64,000 bases of DNA from contig CM067070.1 of NCBI GenBank assembly GCA_033980235.1, positions 11,354,046 to 11,418,045 of the forward strand, read 5' to 3'. A program made the position numbers and the translations under genes. This document shows, piece after piece, positions 1 through 11,300 of this stretch (its first letter is position 1; every line of letters begins with the position of its first letter). The notes below the pieces were generated by a model that did no database searches, was not told where the DNA came from, and worked only from the letters and a program-made list of their open reading frames with translations. This stretch comes from Diadema setosum (Eukaryota > Echinodermata > Echinoidea > Diadematoida > Diadematidae).

Positions 1-290
1 TGGTATTCCTGTGGTATTCCTGTGGTACAGACTTTGCATAGCTCATGAATATTTATAAAAAGCAACCTAAATTTGAGAAAATTCATAAAATACTTCTAAA
101 TTCGAAGTATTTGTGATGGGATTTCCTTTGAACTATTGTCTAATAATGTTATGTTATACCAATGTCATAAATTTTGTTATGAAAAGGTAATTTCATATTC
201 AATAACAGTGTTATCTACTCAGTAACCGTGCCTTCATGTATTACAAATATTGATACACCTGATGCCTCTATGATATTTGATATATTTGAT
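1..290. other. unassigned A+T-rich sequence
   Basis: No open frame, splice-flanked exon or recognisable element was seen. It leads directly into the 29-bp satellite. Confidence 0.4.
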
Positions 291-498
291 GACTATGTGG
301 TGACTACCGCATTGTACTATGGTGGACTATGTGGTGACTGCCACAGTGTGGTAGACTATGTGGTGAATACCATAGTGTGGAGGACTATGTGGTGACTACC
401 ACAGTGTGGCAGACTATGTGGTGAATACCATAGTGTGGTGGATTATGTGGTGACTACCACAGTGTAATGGACTATGTGGTTATAACCCTGTGGTCATA
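291..498. repeat. 29-bp tandem satellite with alternating variants
   Basis: Units begin with gactatgtggtga at 291, 325, 354, 383, 412, 441 and 470. After a first 34-bp unit the spacing is exactly 29 bp. Two variants alternate: type A (gactaccacagtg) at 325, 383 and 441, and type B (gaataccatagtg) at 354 and 412. The repeat therefore behaves as a 58-bp dimer. The array decays after 470. Confidence 0.85.
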
Positions 499-760
499 GT
501 GTGTGACACTGTGGTTTAATTCACAGTGTTTTTAATATGTGTTTTGGACCATGTGGTAATGCTATGTTGCACAGTGTGGTGACGCTGTGTTTCACACTGT
601 GGTAAATACACAGTGTTACCACATGTCCCAAAATCACATATTAAACACATATTAAACACATGTGTTCGACACTGTGTGCCACACTGTGTTGCACACTGTG
701 TTACATAGTGTGGTAAAACTGTGTTCTTTCCATAAGGGCTATCCCATTTCAACACCACGT
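499..760. repeat. cacagtgtgg-rich inverted repeat next to the satellite
   Basis: The stretch is built from the partly self-complementary word ccacactgtg and its variants. Arms near 529-583 and 590-655 pair with each other; both hold tttaatatgtgtttt-type and catgtggtaa-type words. The segment could fold into a long imperfect hairpin. It shares vocabulary with the adjacent array and probably derives from it. Confidence 0.55.
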
Positions 761-1056
761 CTTGTTAAACGTAAAATAATATCAGACTCTTTTCTCAAAG
801 AGAGCCAAACCTCCACACATTGAAGTTTACAATTATTCTACAGTATGCTTTCTTAAGGCACTATGGTAAAACCCGAACGTCATACATAGCCGATTACATT
901 CAGGGTGGCTATTCAATTAATTTAAAAGCAATTAAATCTCCAGTCTGTGTACATAAAAACACTATTGTGGGTCTATTATAGAAAAGAGCGCTAGACCCCT
1001 TTTAATACATGTACAAACAATATGTAAGTACATAGAGATAATGGGATGATTGTATA
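761..1056. other. unassigned sequence
   Basis: Nothing recognisable was seen on either strand apart from short A+T-rich runs. Confidence 0.35.
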
Positions 1057-1362
1057 GTTTCGGTAGAGTGTTTTAGTTTTAAAATTTCGCGAGAAGACTA
1101 TACCTCTTATAGGAAATAACAAAGAACATACAATTCTAAGAGGAATTTAAGGTTTTATTTCATGAAAATTGGTTTGAAATGGTTGATAAATCCCCAATAA
1201 AATGGTTTTAATGAAAGGTGTACCCCAACTCTAACACCTTAAAAGAACCTTTTTTTTTTAATATCTCAGCCATTTTCAAAACCAATTTACGTTAAATAAA
1301 CTTTTAGTTCATCATATAGGCATTTTCTGATATCATACTTTCTAACGCAGCTCATGATATCA
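1057..1362. repeat. degenerate copy of palindromic TTAA-type MITE
   Basis: The left half matches the element at 19614-19996 (shared words acaattctaagagg, atgaaaattggttt and gaaatgg). The right half is the approximate reverse complement (atatctcagccattt, aaaaccaattt, aaataaactttt). Terminal motifs are worn away, so the ends are approximate. Confidence 0.55.
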
Positions 1363-1410
1363 ACTGTCGTATTCACATGTAGGTAAATATACAAATACCG
1401 TTATCTAAAG

Positions 1411-1500
1411 TGTGTCTTTCATTCATTTATTCATTTTTCCATTTCCAACAGAAACATATATATGCGACAGTGCATCACAACATCTATAAAAAAAAAAGTC
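1411..1500. repeat. interspersed repeat fragment with ATTC tail
   Basis: The combination of an ATTC-rich run, then catttcc, then acagaaacatat recurs at 52945-53000. Such simple-sequence tails often mark LINE 3' ends, but no coding part is attached here. Confidence 0.4.
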
Positions 1501-1964
1501 GCAAGCCTTGATTTTACATGAGGATTCAAAAAGGTGAAACTGGTCAACGAAGTCAATATTGCGTTTGAAACACAACGACATGACATGACTTGACAGAAGG
1601 GTATACCATTGAAAGTAATAAAACACAACAGAATAATGGAAAGAAATGAAAGAAAGCAAAGCAAAAAAAAAAAAAAGGAGGAAAGAAAGGAAATGCCCAC
1701 ACGCTGAACATCGGGATCGTAAGAGGGAATTAAGGTGCTTATGAGCTCAAGCAGCTGAGTAAAGTTTGTACAGATAAGATGATGTAAAAATTACAAAATG
1801 ATGAATTCAATGATTGACGATGAACCCTATAGGTTGTAAAAAACCAGCCAGCTAATGAATATATCTTAGTGTGAATTAAAAAAAAAAATCAACATGCGCT
1901 TAAACAAATTCAATGATAGTTTTTTTTTTTTTGTTTGTTTGTTTGTTTGTTTTATATCGCAGCA
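1501..1964. other. unassigned sequence with A-runs and (GTTT)n
   Basis: Holds poly-A/T runs and a short gttt array near 1932-1951. No gene was recognised. Confidence 0.35.
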
Positions 1965-2145
1965 TACAGAATTCCAGAATCCAGGGTAGGTGTATATAAA
2001 TGTATTTTGAGCCACTAAAGTTCTCAGAACGGGAAAATGAAACTCATTAGATCGCCTGGTGGGATAATAGCGAAGAGATTAATTTCGTGGCAACACTGAA
2101 TCAAAGATCCTGGGAAGTGCATTTGTGTTGAAATTAAACATAAAC
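1965..2145 (-). pseudogene. LINE reverse-transcriptase C-terminal fragment
   Basis: The plus strand here follows the reverse complement of the C-terminal coding part of the intact LINE at 37790-37990: tataaatgtattttg, then ttctcag, gatcg and aattaaacataaactga in the same order and spacing. It therefore derives from the region coding the conserved Y-P-T-R-R-S block near the end of ORF2. Frames are broken and the fragment is short. Confidence 0.5.
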
Positions 2146-2149
2146 TGAA

Positions 2150-2610
2150 TGATAAGGTGTGTCTTAGAGGCCCCTTTTCATTTCTTGAAATCCTTTCTAC
2201 ACTCTTCACTTTCAAGTCTAATAACTTTTGAAAGGATGATGCTACTGCTTTAAAAGTTAGCATTAATCATGGACAGAATGTGATGATATAACATGCTCAA
2301 TTTTAGCTTAATCTAAAAATCCCTTATTTATTGCTGTTGCTCCGGTGGTTTACATCCTTTGTTTTGTCCCTTTCATTGCACAGCTAGCACGGCCTGATAA
2401 AGATTAAGCGCTTGAATAGAACCAGTACTTCAGAACACTTTCCCAGATTGTGTGCTTTCTTTCCAGTATTTGGATAGGTTAAGGGGTCCATTATTTGAAT
2501 TGAGTTATACTGTACAATTTTAAAGCTTAGAGTCTGCTCTTTCAGAATCTGCCCTTGCCTAGAATTCCATGTTTGGCGATTTTTTGTTGGTTTTGTGATG
2601 CGGGGTAATT
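2150..2610 (-). mobile_element. partial copy of the TGTGACC TIR transposon
   Basis: This is the reverse complement of the 5' two-thirds of the element at 20478-21160. Shared words include tctgctctttcaga, aagattaagcgcttgaat and ttaataacttttgaaagg-like sequence. Its outer end near 2608 retains a worn terminal repeat (gatgcggggtaat). The rest of the element is missing. Confidence 0.7.
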
Positions 2611-3634
2611 TTTTTTTTCAGAAATGGGATACATAAATTTTAGCATAATAATTATAAAGAATAAATTTACAAAAATGCTGTAAGTATACAGAAATGCTGG
2701 AAATGGGAAGGAATGCAGTGCTTAAATAGAGTTCATTCCCCCACACGTAATACAACAAATATGATTGATTGACTGATATACAGAAAAAGTGTAAAAACAA
2801 AAAGGAACTAAGACACTATAACTAACATAACTAATCTAACTTAACAAACATCCTGCACAAATCCCTACACCAAGTCGCTGTCATGCAGGAAGAGAGGAAA
2901 GAGAGAGAGTATGTGTGTCTTTGTATAATTATGTGTGAAACTTACTTAGTGGAGTGAAGATAAAAGACCAAAAAAAAAAAAAGATAGAAGAAGACCATAA
3001 CAAGATGAGAGGTTGATGAATTAATGGAGCCGCTCCTCCGTGATTTTAACAGAAAATGAAATTGGGATTTCTAATTATTTTTTAAAGTCATTAAAATATT
3101 AGCATAATGAAATGTGACTGTCATTGATGATGTCTGTATAAGGGATTGTGTGAAAAGAACTCTTTTAAAATTGATTTTAGATAATCCCGTTTTTACTTTA
3201 GACTTGAATATGCAATATTTTCGAAATATTTTAACACATTTAGATAATCAAGCAAATTAACAAATATTCTTCAGGGGATATTTCTTGTGTTTGTTAATTA
3301 CATTTCTTGCATCTCTCTATCATACCTTGACACATGTTACTATGATACACATTAACAGTGACTTCACTTCCGTTATGTACTTCCATGGACTTGAGTACAA
3401 AGAAGATACAAAAGCGGTACCAACCATGACATATACCACGATTTAGCCATTGGAATAGTCCTACAACATTTTTTGTTTGTTTTGTAACTTTTTGACGAAA
3501 ACAATTTTAATATTCCACCAAAAATGTACATCAGACTGATCGTTGAATTTTAATTCTAAAAGTGCGAAAGCCCTTCCAATATACCATCTATACCTTCCAC
3601 CTTCTGGCTATGTCCACTGTTAACACTCTATTAG
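2611..3634. other. unassigned sequence with a small dispersed repeat
   Basis: No gene was recognised. About 100 bp near 2660-2760 (aaatgctggaaatgggaa) resembles 53035-53100 and is probably part of the same dispersed repeat as 1411-1500. Confidence 0.35.
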
Positions 3635-3810
3635 CAGGGGCGGATCCAGGGAGGACCACAAACGGCGCACGCCCCCCCCCCCCCTTTATTTTTTGTTGAA
3701 ACAAAAGAAATAAAAAGAAAAAAATGGGGAGAGGGGTGCATGCGCCCCCCCCCCCCCCTTTATTTTTGTAAACACGCCCCCTCTTTACGAAATTCCTGGA
3801 TCCGCCTCTG
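3635..3810. mobile_element. 176-bp MITE with CAGRGGCGGATCCAGG termini
   Basis: The ends are inverted: caggggcggatccaggg at the left and cctggatccgcctctg at the right. The pentamer ATTAG flanks both sides (3630-3634, 3811-3815) and looks like a target-site duplication. The interior has two C14-C15 runs. The family is not certain. hAT-like is possible from the CAG start, although hAT duplications are normally 8 bp. Confidence 0.75.
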
Positions 3811-4061
3811 ATTAGTACATAGTGAAAACCCAAAGGGGAAAAAGGATTGGACAGACGTCACTCTATGAGCCATTTTCCGCGAAATGTAGAGTAACGATAA
3901 TTCTTTTACTAGAACGCACTCATAAGAAAGTCACAAGAATTCACTAATACGATTCAGAGGTAGTTTTTATCTATGTCTGGAAAACAAACAGGATAAGAGT
4001 GATGATGTTCAAGACTCAACATTGCTATCATAATCATACGATTCTTATTGTATTATATATG

Positions 4062-4067
<6 letters not shown>

Positions 4068-4128
<61 letters not shown>
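4068..4128. repeat. (TA)n(GA)n microsatellite
   Basis: A run of alternating TA passes directly into a run of GA. Confidence 0.9.
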
Positions 4129-4130
<2 letters not shown>

Positions 4131-4404
4131 TTTATAGGTCAATTTCCTTCCTAATGTGTATACATATTAACTTTGCTACAGATCCAACAAACAGACTTGA
4201 AGGGAAACAAAAAGGAAACGGAAATACATAATGACCAATAGGAACAAGAAGGAAATAATATACAGTATACCGGAACGGTGGTAAAGTAGTTGAAATTATT
4301 TCGGATTTTAGCAACGAGTCAATGTGCCCGTGGAGTGCTGAATCAGCCGAAGTGGGGCATGGCGGGGGGGGGGGGGGGGGGGGGCTATGATGAAGTACGT
4401 GTAT

Positions 4405-4880
4405 CATGCCTAGAAATCCTCTATGGGGATTCCCCGAGAAATGGTCAAGGTCACTGGGTCAACGGAAGGCAAATAACTATTTTGCGCTACTCGTTGGTCC
4501 GATATTGGCCAAACTTGCTGGAAGCATTAAGTAGGCCTACACCTGGGAAATCCCCATTGAGGATATTTGTGGGGAAAATATGTCATACCGAGGTGCCACC
4601 GCATGTACCAATGCAGCCAAGGTAGGAAACGTAAGAAATCAATATAGCGCCCTCTATCGGGCGTCTGATTATTGCAGCTGACGAAGATTAGAAGTTATTT
4701 GACCTTTGACCCCAGTGACCTTGACCTTTCCAAAAATGAACCCCTCAAGGGCAATTTCGCGGTCAACCTGCATCCACCCACTAAGTTTGATGGAGATCGG
4801 ACCAAGGACCTGGGAGGAGTAGGGGAACAAACAGACAGACTTACAGACAAACAGACAAACGTTGCCCGAATCATAGTATG
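4405..4880. repeat. interspersed repeat with TGACC words and ACAGAC tail
   Basis: The segment has repeated gtcaaggtcactgggtca and tgacctttgacccc words and ends in an acagacagac-type tail. This arrangement looks like a SINE-like or other dispersed family. No second copy is present here, so the assignment rests on composition only. A run of more than 20 G lies just upstream (4362-4383). Confidence 0.35.
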
Positions 4881-5016
4881 ATTCATCTCTGACACGTGGC
4901 CAGTGCAGTTAAAATGAGAATAATCATGTGAAAAAAAAAACACACACACACACACACACAAAAAAAAAAAAGTAGGATTCATCATCATAAGGATATTTGA
5001 TATGTAGAAGACGATT

Positions 5017-5098
5017 TTAAACCCTTGGAGGATCCAGATGGTCTGATTTTGCTACATCACGCATTTTCCATAAACATTTTTGCCCGAGTATACTCAAG
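5017..5098 (-). mobile_element. short TTAA-flanked element downstream of the asparaginase stop codon
   Basis: Its reverse complement aligns with 59717-59800 (gagtatactcgggca, then atgg, tgcgtg, gtagcaa and ttaa). It lies within 10 bp downstream of the asparaginase stop codon, so it is probably part of the 3' UTR. Confidence 0.6.
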
Positions 5099-5104
5099 AC
5101 TCGT

Positions 5105-5302
5105 CTAGAAGTTCAAGTTGCGCACGCGATTTTCAAGTTGCTCCATGTCATACTGGTTGTGCATCTCTGACATCTCTCCCCGCAGATCACGTGTGAGTAG
5201 GCGATCCATGTCTGTTGCGTTTGAAATGACGTAATTAAGTTTGGTGAGCGCCGCTTCTGGGGTGATATCGGAGAGGGGGATTACCCCTGCTCTTAGCACG
5301 GC
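5105..5302 (-). CDS. ASPG: asparaginase exon 7 and stop codon
   Basis: Starts after ttaccaag, encodes AGVIPLSDITPEAALTKLNY and TRDLRGEM, and ends with a TAG at 5107-5105. No clear AATAAA-type signal was found close downstream on this strand. Confidence 0.92.
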   Translation of the reverse strand, partial: AVLRAGVIPLSDITPEAALTKLNYVISNATDMDRLLTRDLRGEMSEMHNQYDMEQLENRVRNLNF

Positions 5303-8300
5303 CTTGGTAAACAAAGATGAATAACAAACAAATTAGCAAACTAATAACGGGGAAGGAAAACTTGCATGTGTTTCACCTCTGAGAACATGCAGTGGCGATA
5401 ACTATGGAATTCTTATCATGCATATGAAATTCAAAACGTTATCTCATTGAAATAAAGGTAGAGATCTTTGTGCGATGTTGAAATCGGGTTCCAAGCATTT
5501 CCTTCAAAATACGAGTATGGTTTGAGAACCAACATGTAAGTAAGGAAATCAGTTTTTGAGACGCCATATCATGTACATTGAAAACAACATTTCGGGTAAA
5601 ATTTTACAGCGAAAATTGAAAACATGCGCGCACGCGCGCGCGCACGCGCGCGCACACACACACACACACACGCACACGCGCACACAAATCCCGCTTTTGA
5701 GTATAAAATAAAGGAAATGACGGAAACTGACAAGTCCGTTTTTCCACCCGGCATGTAGATACTTTTAGTAAGTCATAACGACGTGGTTATCCCCTTTTTG
5801 TATTAATTCGTGACGGATCTAATAAATGCCGTAATTGTGTAGGTGATATTTGCGTTAACATTTTTTTTTCCACAGAGTGAGCGACTAAAATGATCTAAGA
5901 GATTTCAAGTTCAAAAATATATTTCAAAATTTTAGCGAATATGTGCTATGGGTTTCAGATGAGACACGTATTTGCATGAAGGTCGGAACAAAATTATTGC
6001 GTACCGTAACAACTGAATAAAAGAGCAAAAATAGATCTTTGTTTGTTTCTGTTTCGACGTTTGATTCAAAATCATTTGAAATGATTACACTTACAACAAG
6101 CACGTCAGTGCACATATGAAAATGTAATAACCATTAATCTTTGTAACTTTGATTCATACCAAAATTGATTATGTATACTGATAATGCACACGCCATCAAA
6201 CAAACTGTATTATCAAGAACTTTGATTATTTGAGAGATTATCGGCCTCCATGACTCTCGTGCAATAAGATATTTTCATCTTTTAGTTTTACAGTGTCTCC
6301 CTCGCTCAGGCAACATAACATTTGAGAAGAAACCACATCAGGTGTGTGTTTTTTCGATCTCCAGACCCAGGGAGGTGATTTTCCTACCTGATCTTATCCT
6401 ATAATCCTCTGTCTATTCCTGACTTTATTCAATATTAGAAAAGTGTAATTTACCCCAAATATCAGGTAAGTGGATTGAGTGAAAGCAGCAACTCTAGTAG
6501 AACACATCAGTGAGTTTGAGGAATATCGGACAATCCGCTCAAAAGTTGTGATTTTTTTATTTTTCCTTTTGGGACAAGACTACCGGATCACAAGAATACA
6601 GATCATGCACTACGATAATGAAAGACAATCTTAAGAAAATACTGAAAAATTTCATTTCATATTAGAAGTACACATTCCCTGCCAGTGGACTTGTTACTGA
6701 TATAGATGTGTTAAGGGTAATAATAATTATTCTCTCTTCTGTCGCAAAAATGTGAGTCTAACTCTCTTTCATTATAATTATGGTAGAACAGTACAAATGT
6801 GAAATGATGAATTGTCTTTATAATTTCGTTACTTTGAAATGCATTATGTGATGCTGTGACCTTTGGTAGTACTCGAGTATTCTGATCCAGTGGTTTAATA
6901 AACAAATAAAAAAAAAAAAAAAAACTTCCAAAATACAAAAGTCAAGAACGGATTGTCCGATTTTCCTCAAACTTTCAGTAATGTATTTCACTAATATCAT
7001 TGCTCCATTAATTCAATCGACATGCATATTAGGATTCATTTTCCTTTAAAAACAACACTCACGTCTCCCGTTTCGTAAGACGCTTCGACTTTTCCGTGAG
7101 GAACCTGGGTGCAGTTTACAATTATCTTGCCGCCCTCTACGGCACTCTGAATCTCGCTCAAGATGTCTTGGCGATTTGATGGCACGTTTCCCGCGCCGAA
7201 AGTCATCAGCACCACGCCCTTGATGTCACCACGGAGATTCGCCCTCACCTATTCAAGATTGAATTATGTAAGATCGCGATTCAGTTGTGTATGGACGTTA
7301 ATCAAACAATCAATTCTATATCATTTTCGAAGTTGAATAAACCGTTAACTGGATTGACCCTTCCATTGCGATTAAGGGTGGAGTCAGTCTGTCACGAAAT
7401 GAACAGAAAATGACAGTATGGATCTTTGATTATTTTCATATCGCGCAAGGTTGTCCCAGAGCTTGGTCAAAAGATTGTCAACAACCTGTAACTATTTATG
7501 TGCCATGGTGTAACCCTCTGTGTGCCACATCATTCTCAGACTGCAACGCAGTCATGCTTTGGGAATACGTTTTTTTTTTTTTTTTTTTTTTTTTTTTCAA
7601 ATCAATGTAACTTTCGTGGATTTTAGTTACCCTGAACATGTAAGGAGCAAAGATGAACAGAAAGTACCAAACTTTAATGTATAAATACTATGGTAAATCT
7701 ATAAGTGCTTGTCTTTCAAATGACCAGTAGCTAAATTTTTGTAGAGACACGACTTTTGCACAAGAAACAATTATTCATACTAAGAATTCACTCACAAATC
7801 CAGTTTTGTTAGGAAAGACCCCTTCATAGTCAATCACCACATAAAATGCAAGATACATGCGATAGGAAAACACGCAAAAACATCGTCAAAAACGCACATT
7901 TGGTCTCAAAAGTTGCGCGATACTTGAAAGAAAAAAGTCCTAAAATGTCGGAATAATTGCGGAATAATCACGCGAAACGTCGGAGGGGGGGGGGGGGGGG
8001 GCAAAATGCCCCCCACCGGTGGGAATAGGGTTAAGAAAGTCACCACCGTACCATGGATAAAGTTATGGACATAATAATAATAATGCATTTTACTTGTACA
8101 TTACTAATGGGGAATATGGGAGAAAATCTATATAGAAAGCAAACTATTTCCGGCAACTCACCGTGTCGAGTGCCATATATTATGCCCCAAACTCACCGGG
8201 TCGATTGGTCATGTTATGGACTTTTGCCTCAAACTCATCCTGCCGTGGGTCGTGTTATAAACAGACTGTTGCCCCATACTTATCGTGTCGAAGGTCGTGT

Positions 8301-11300
8301 TTATACCAAACAATGCCCCAAACTCACCGTGTCGAGGGTGATGGTGGGATACATCCAAAGGAGGGTGACTTTGGCAGTCATGTTCGCCTTTATACTGAAC
8401 TCTCTACCAGGAAGAGGTTGACGAACATCATTCCAGTTCACTATTAAACATGATGGGATGAACGAATTTAATGACACATTGGGATAAAACAATAGAAGAT
8501 GAAGGACGCTGCTTATAAAGAAGCCATTTTTTATTACTGAAATAGCCTGGATATTCCATGAACTGTCTGAGTTCACCTTCTGACATATATTTTTTTTTTT
8601 TCAATTGATTTTTTTAAAATTCGAATTTTGTTTGACATCACACAATATTTTGCAATGACACGAATACAAACAATGAGTTCGTGTAAATCCATTCACACAT
8701 AAAAGAGTTTAAAAATAAACAGAAGCCTATACTAAGTATGCATTGAACAGTTTTACAAAACAAAGTTAGACATAAGTCTTGCAGTACAAAATTGACCTTG
8801 ATCAGCTGATTGAGCTCAAAAACTTCTGCTTCATCGTTGAAAATAGACGATGAAAGAGCACCATGATACGAACGCGTGCAGAATTTAAATGTAGAATCTA
8901 ATAAAGCATTCATTTCATTTGATTGAACAAAGTCTTTACTATTATGTGTTAGTATTTTTATAGACTTCAGATCTATTCCAAAGACATCATTATTTAAGAA
9001 TGAGGTTCAAAAGTAGTAAAAAATGTATAATGATTTATGAGAGTAAATAGATAATAAAAAAAATAATATGAGTGAGAAAATATATATTTTAACACATCAC
9101 ATTTTCTCAATTAGGCCTGGATATCATTACGTTTTTGTTTTGTTTTTATGTTTTTTTATGTTTTTATTTTTTTAAAGCGCAAACAAAACCACCATCCTCC
9201 CATTTGTACACTTATAGTAACTTTGCGCAACAAGGTCAAGTGGATGCCATTGGTCTAACTTGAAGTGCCCGGTGAGTCACCTTCGATGTTGTCTTCCAAG
9301 GTGGCGAGTGGTTTGAAGTTAGGGGAGTCGAAGGCATCCAGTTTGGAGCAGGACATTTTCATGCTTCTATTGCCACGGATCAGCTTGTTGTTGAAAAATA
9401 TACAAACCTGAAAGATAGAGGGCGTATCGGGGATTGGGTGCAGGTGAGGGAAAAAAAGTCCTATACTCTCCTTGTTGGGTGATGGGGCGTTGAATTGATT
9501 ATACAAAATGTAATGTCATACCTTTCTTATTTCGAACATAGGCTGCCTTGATAGGGGGGGGGGGAGAGAATGTACTATTGTAACTGTACAGGCTGAAATT
9601 TCCGTGATTATCGGGTGATAATTATGATGTAATTTGATATTACAGAAGAACATTAAAATACAAGATCAACTGTTCACCGAGTGTATATAATCAGGTGATG
9701 GAACTACTGTTTATCTTTATGTTTTCTTTTATCATCTTAATCTAATATTTTGTTTGCAAAAATAGTGGATATTACTTATGATATACAGAGTACGTGGAAG
9801 GTGATTAACACAGCTTTAAAATCCAGCACTACGGCGAATTCTCCAAATTGTATTCTGAAAGAGGGTCGCCTGATAGACAATCCAGAGGAGATGGCAGATG
9901 CATTCAATGACTTCTTCGTTAACCTTGGGCCAGATCTTGCCAAGAAAATACCTCGCTCCGGGACACCTTTTCATTTGTTTCTAAGGGATAGGAATGCACA
10001 CACTTTGTTTTTTGTTCCCATTGTTGAGGAAGAAATTAAAGAAATTGTTCGCAAACTAAATAACAAGAAAAGTACAGGTGATGACGGAATTTCAGTTTTT
10101 CTGTTAAAAAACATAATAACTGAAATAATTACTCCCCTTACTTATATTTTTAATCAATCTTTGTCGACTGGAAAGGTCCCTGAAAAGATGAAAATTGCTA
10201 GAGTCGTTCCCATATTCAAAAAGGGTGCTGAAGAATCGGTTAGCAATTATCGTCCAATATCTCTTTTAACTTCAATTTCAAAAATCTTAGAAAAGCTTGT
10301 TCACAAACGAACTCTTAGATTCCTTATCAACTGCAATATTCTTTCGAATTTTCAGTTTGGTTTCAGAAAACAGCATAGCACAACCCACGCTTTGTTAGCT
10401 TTCATTGATAAAGTAGCACATGCTTTAGACGACGCTTCCCATACTATAGGTGTTTTTCTCGACTTCTCGAAAGCGTTTGATACGATAGACCATGATATTT
10501 TGCTTTATAAGTTAAGCCATTACGGCATTCGTGGGACAGCTCAAGATTGGTTTAAAGACTACCTTACTAATAGAAAGCAATATGTTTATGTAAATGGATA
10601 TGAGTCTCTTTTGAAAACAACTTCTTGTGGTGTCCCTCAGGGTTCCCTACTTGGCCCGTTATTATTTATCCTGTACATAAACGACCTCCAAAATTCGTCC
10701 CAGATTCTTTCTTTCATATGCTTTGCTGACGACACAAATTTATTTCTTTCACATCGTAACTCAAACACGCTTATACATATGTTAAACAATGAACTGAAAT
10801 TTGTTCAGTCCTGGATCCACGCAAATAAGTTGTCACTAAATATTGATAAGACGCATTATATGCTTTTCAGCAATTCTTTGAACTCTGTTTCTGATTATGT
10901 TAAGATCAATGGTATCAATTTAAACCAGGTAGATAGTATCAAGTTTCTGGGACTTTACATTGATAGTGAACTATCCTGGAAAACCCATATTAACTATTTA
11001 AGTAAAATTTTGTCCAGTAACATTGGAATTTTAAACAAGCTGAAATACAATTTCCCCATACATATATTACAAATTATATATTCAACAATGATTTCCCCTT
11101 ACCTCAACTATGGAATTCTATCATGGGGTAATTCGTCCAAATTTTTGCTTGATTCGCTATTCCTTCTTCAAAAACGCGCCATCAGAATTATCAATAACGC
11201 CGGATATTTATCTCATACAAATGAATTTTTTCACAAGAATAAAATTCTGAAATTGATTGATTTGTTTGATTACAATCTAGGTATTTTCATGTATAAGTAC

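Noticed and set aside
291..498. CRISPR array of 29-bp repeats
   Set aside because: The repeats are contiguous with no spacers; it is a satellite.
4672..4881. Open frame of 69 codons over the TGACC-rich repeat
   Set aside because: The frame follows dispersed repeat sequence and has no splice context.
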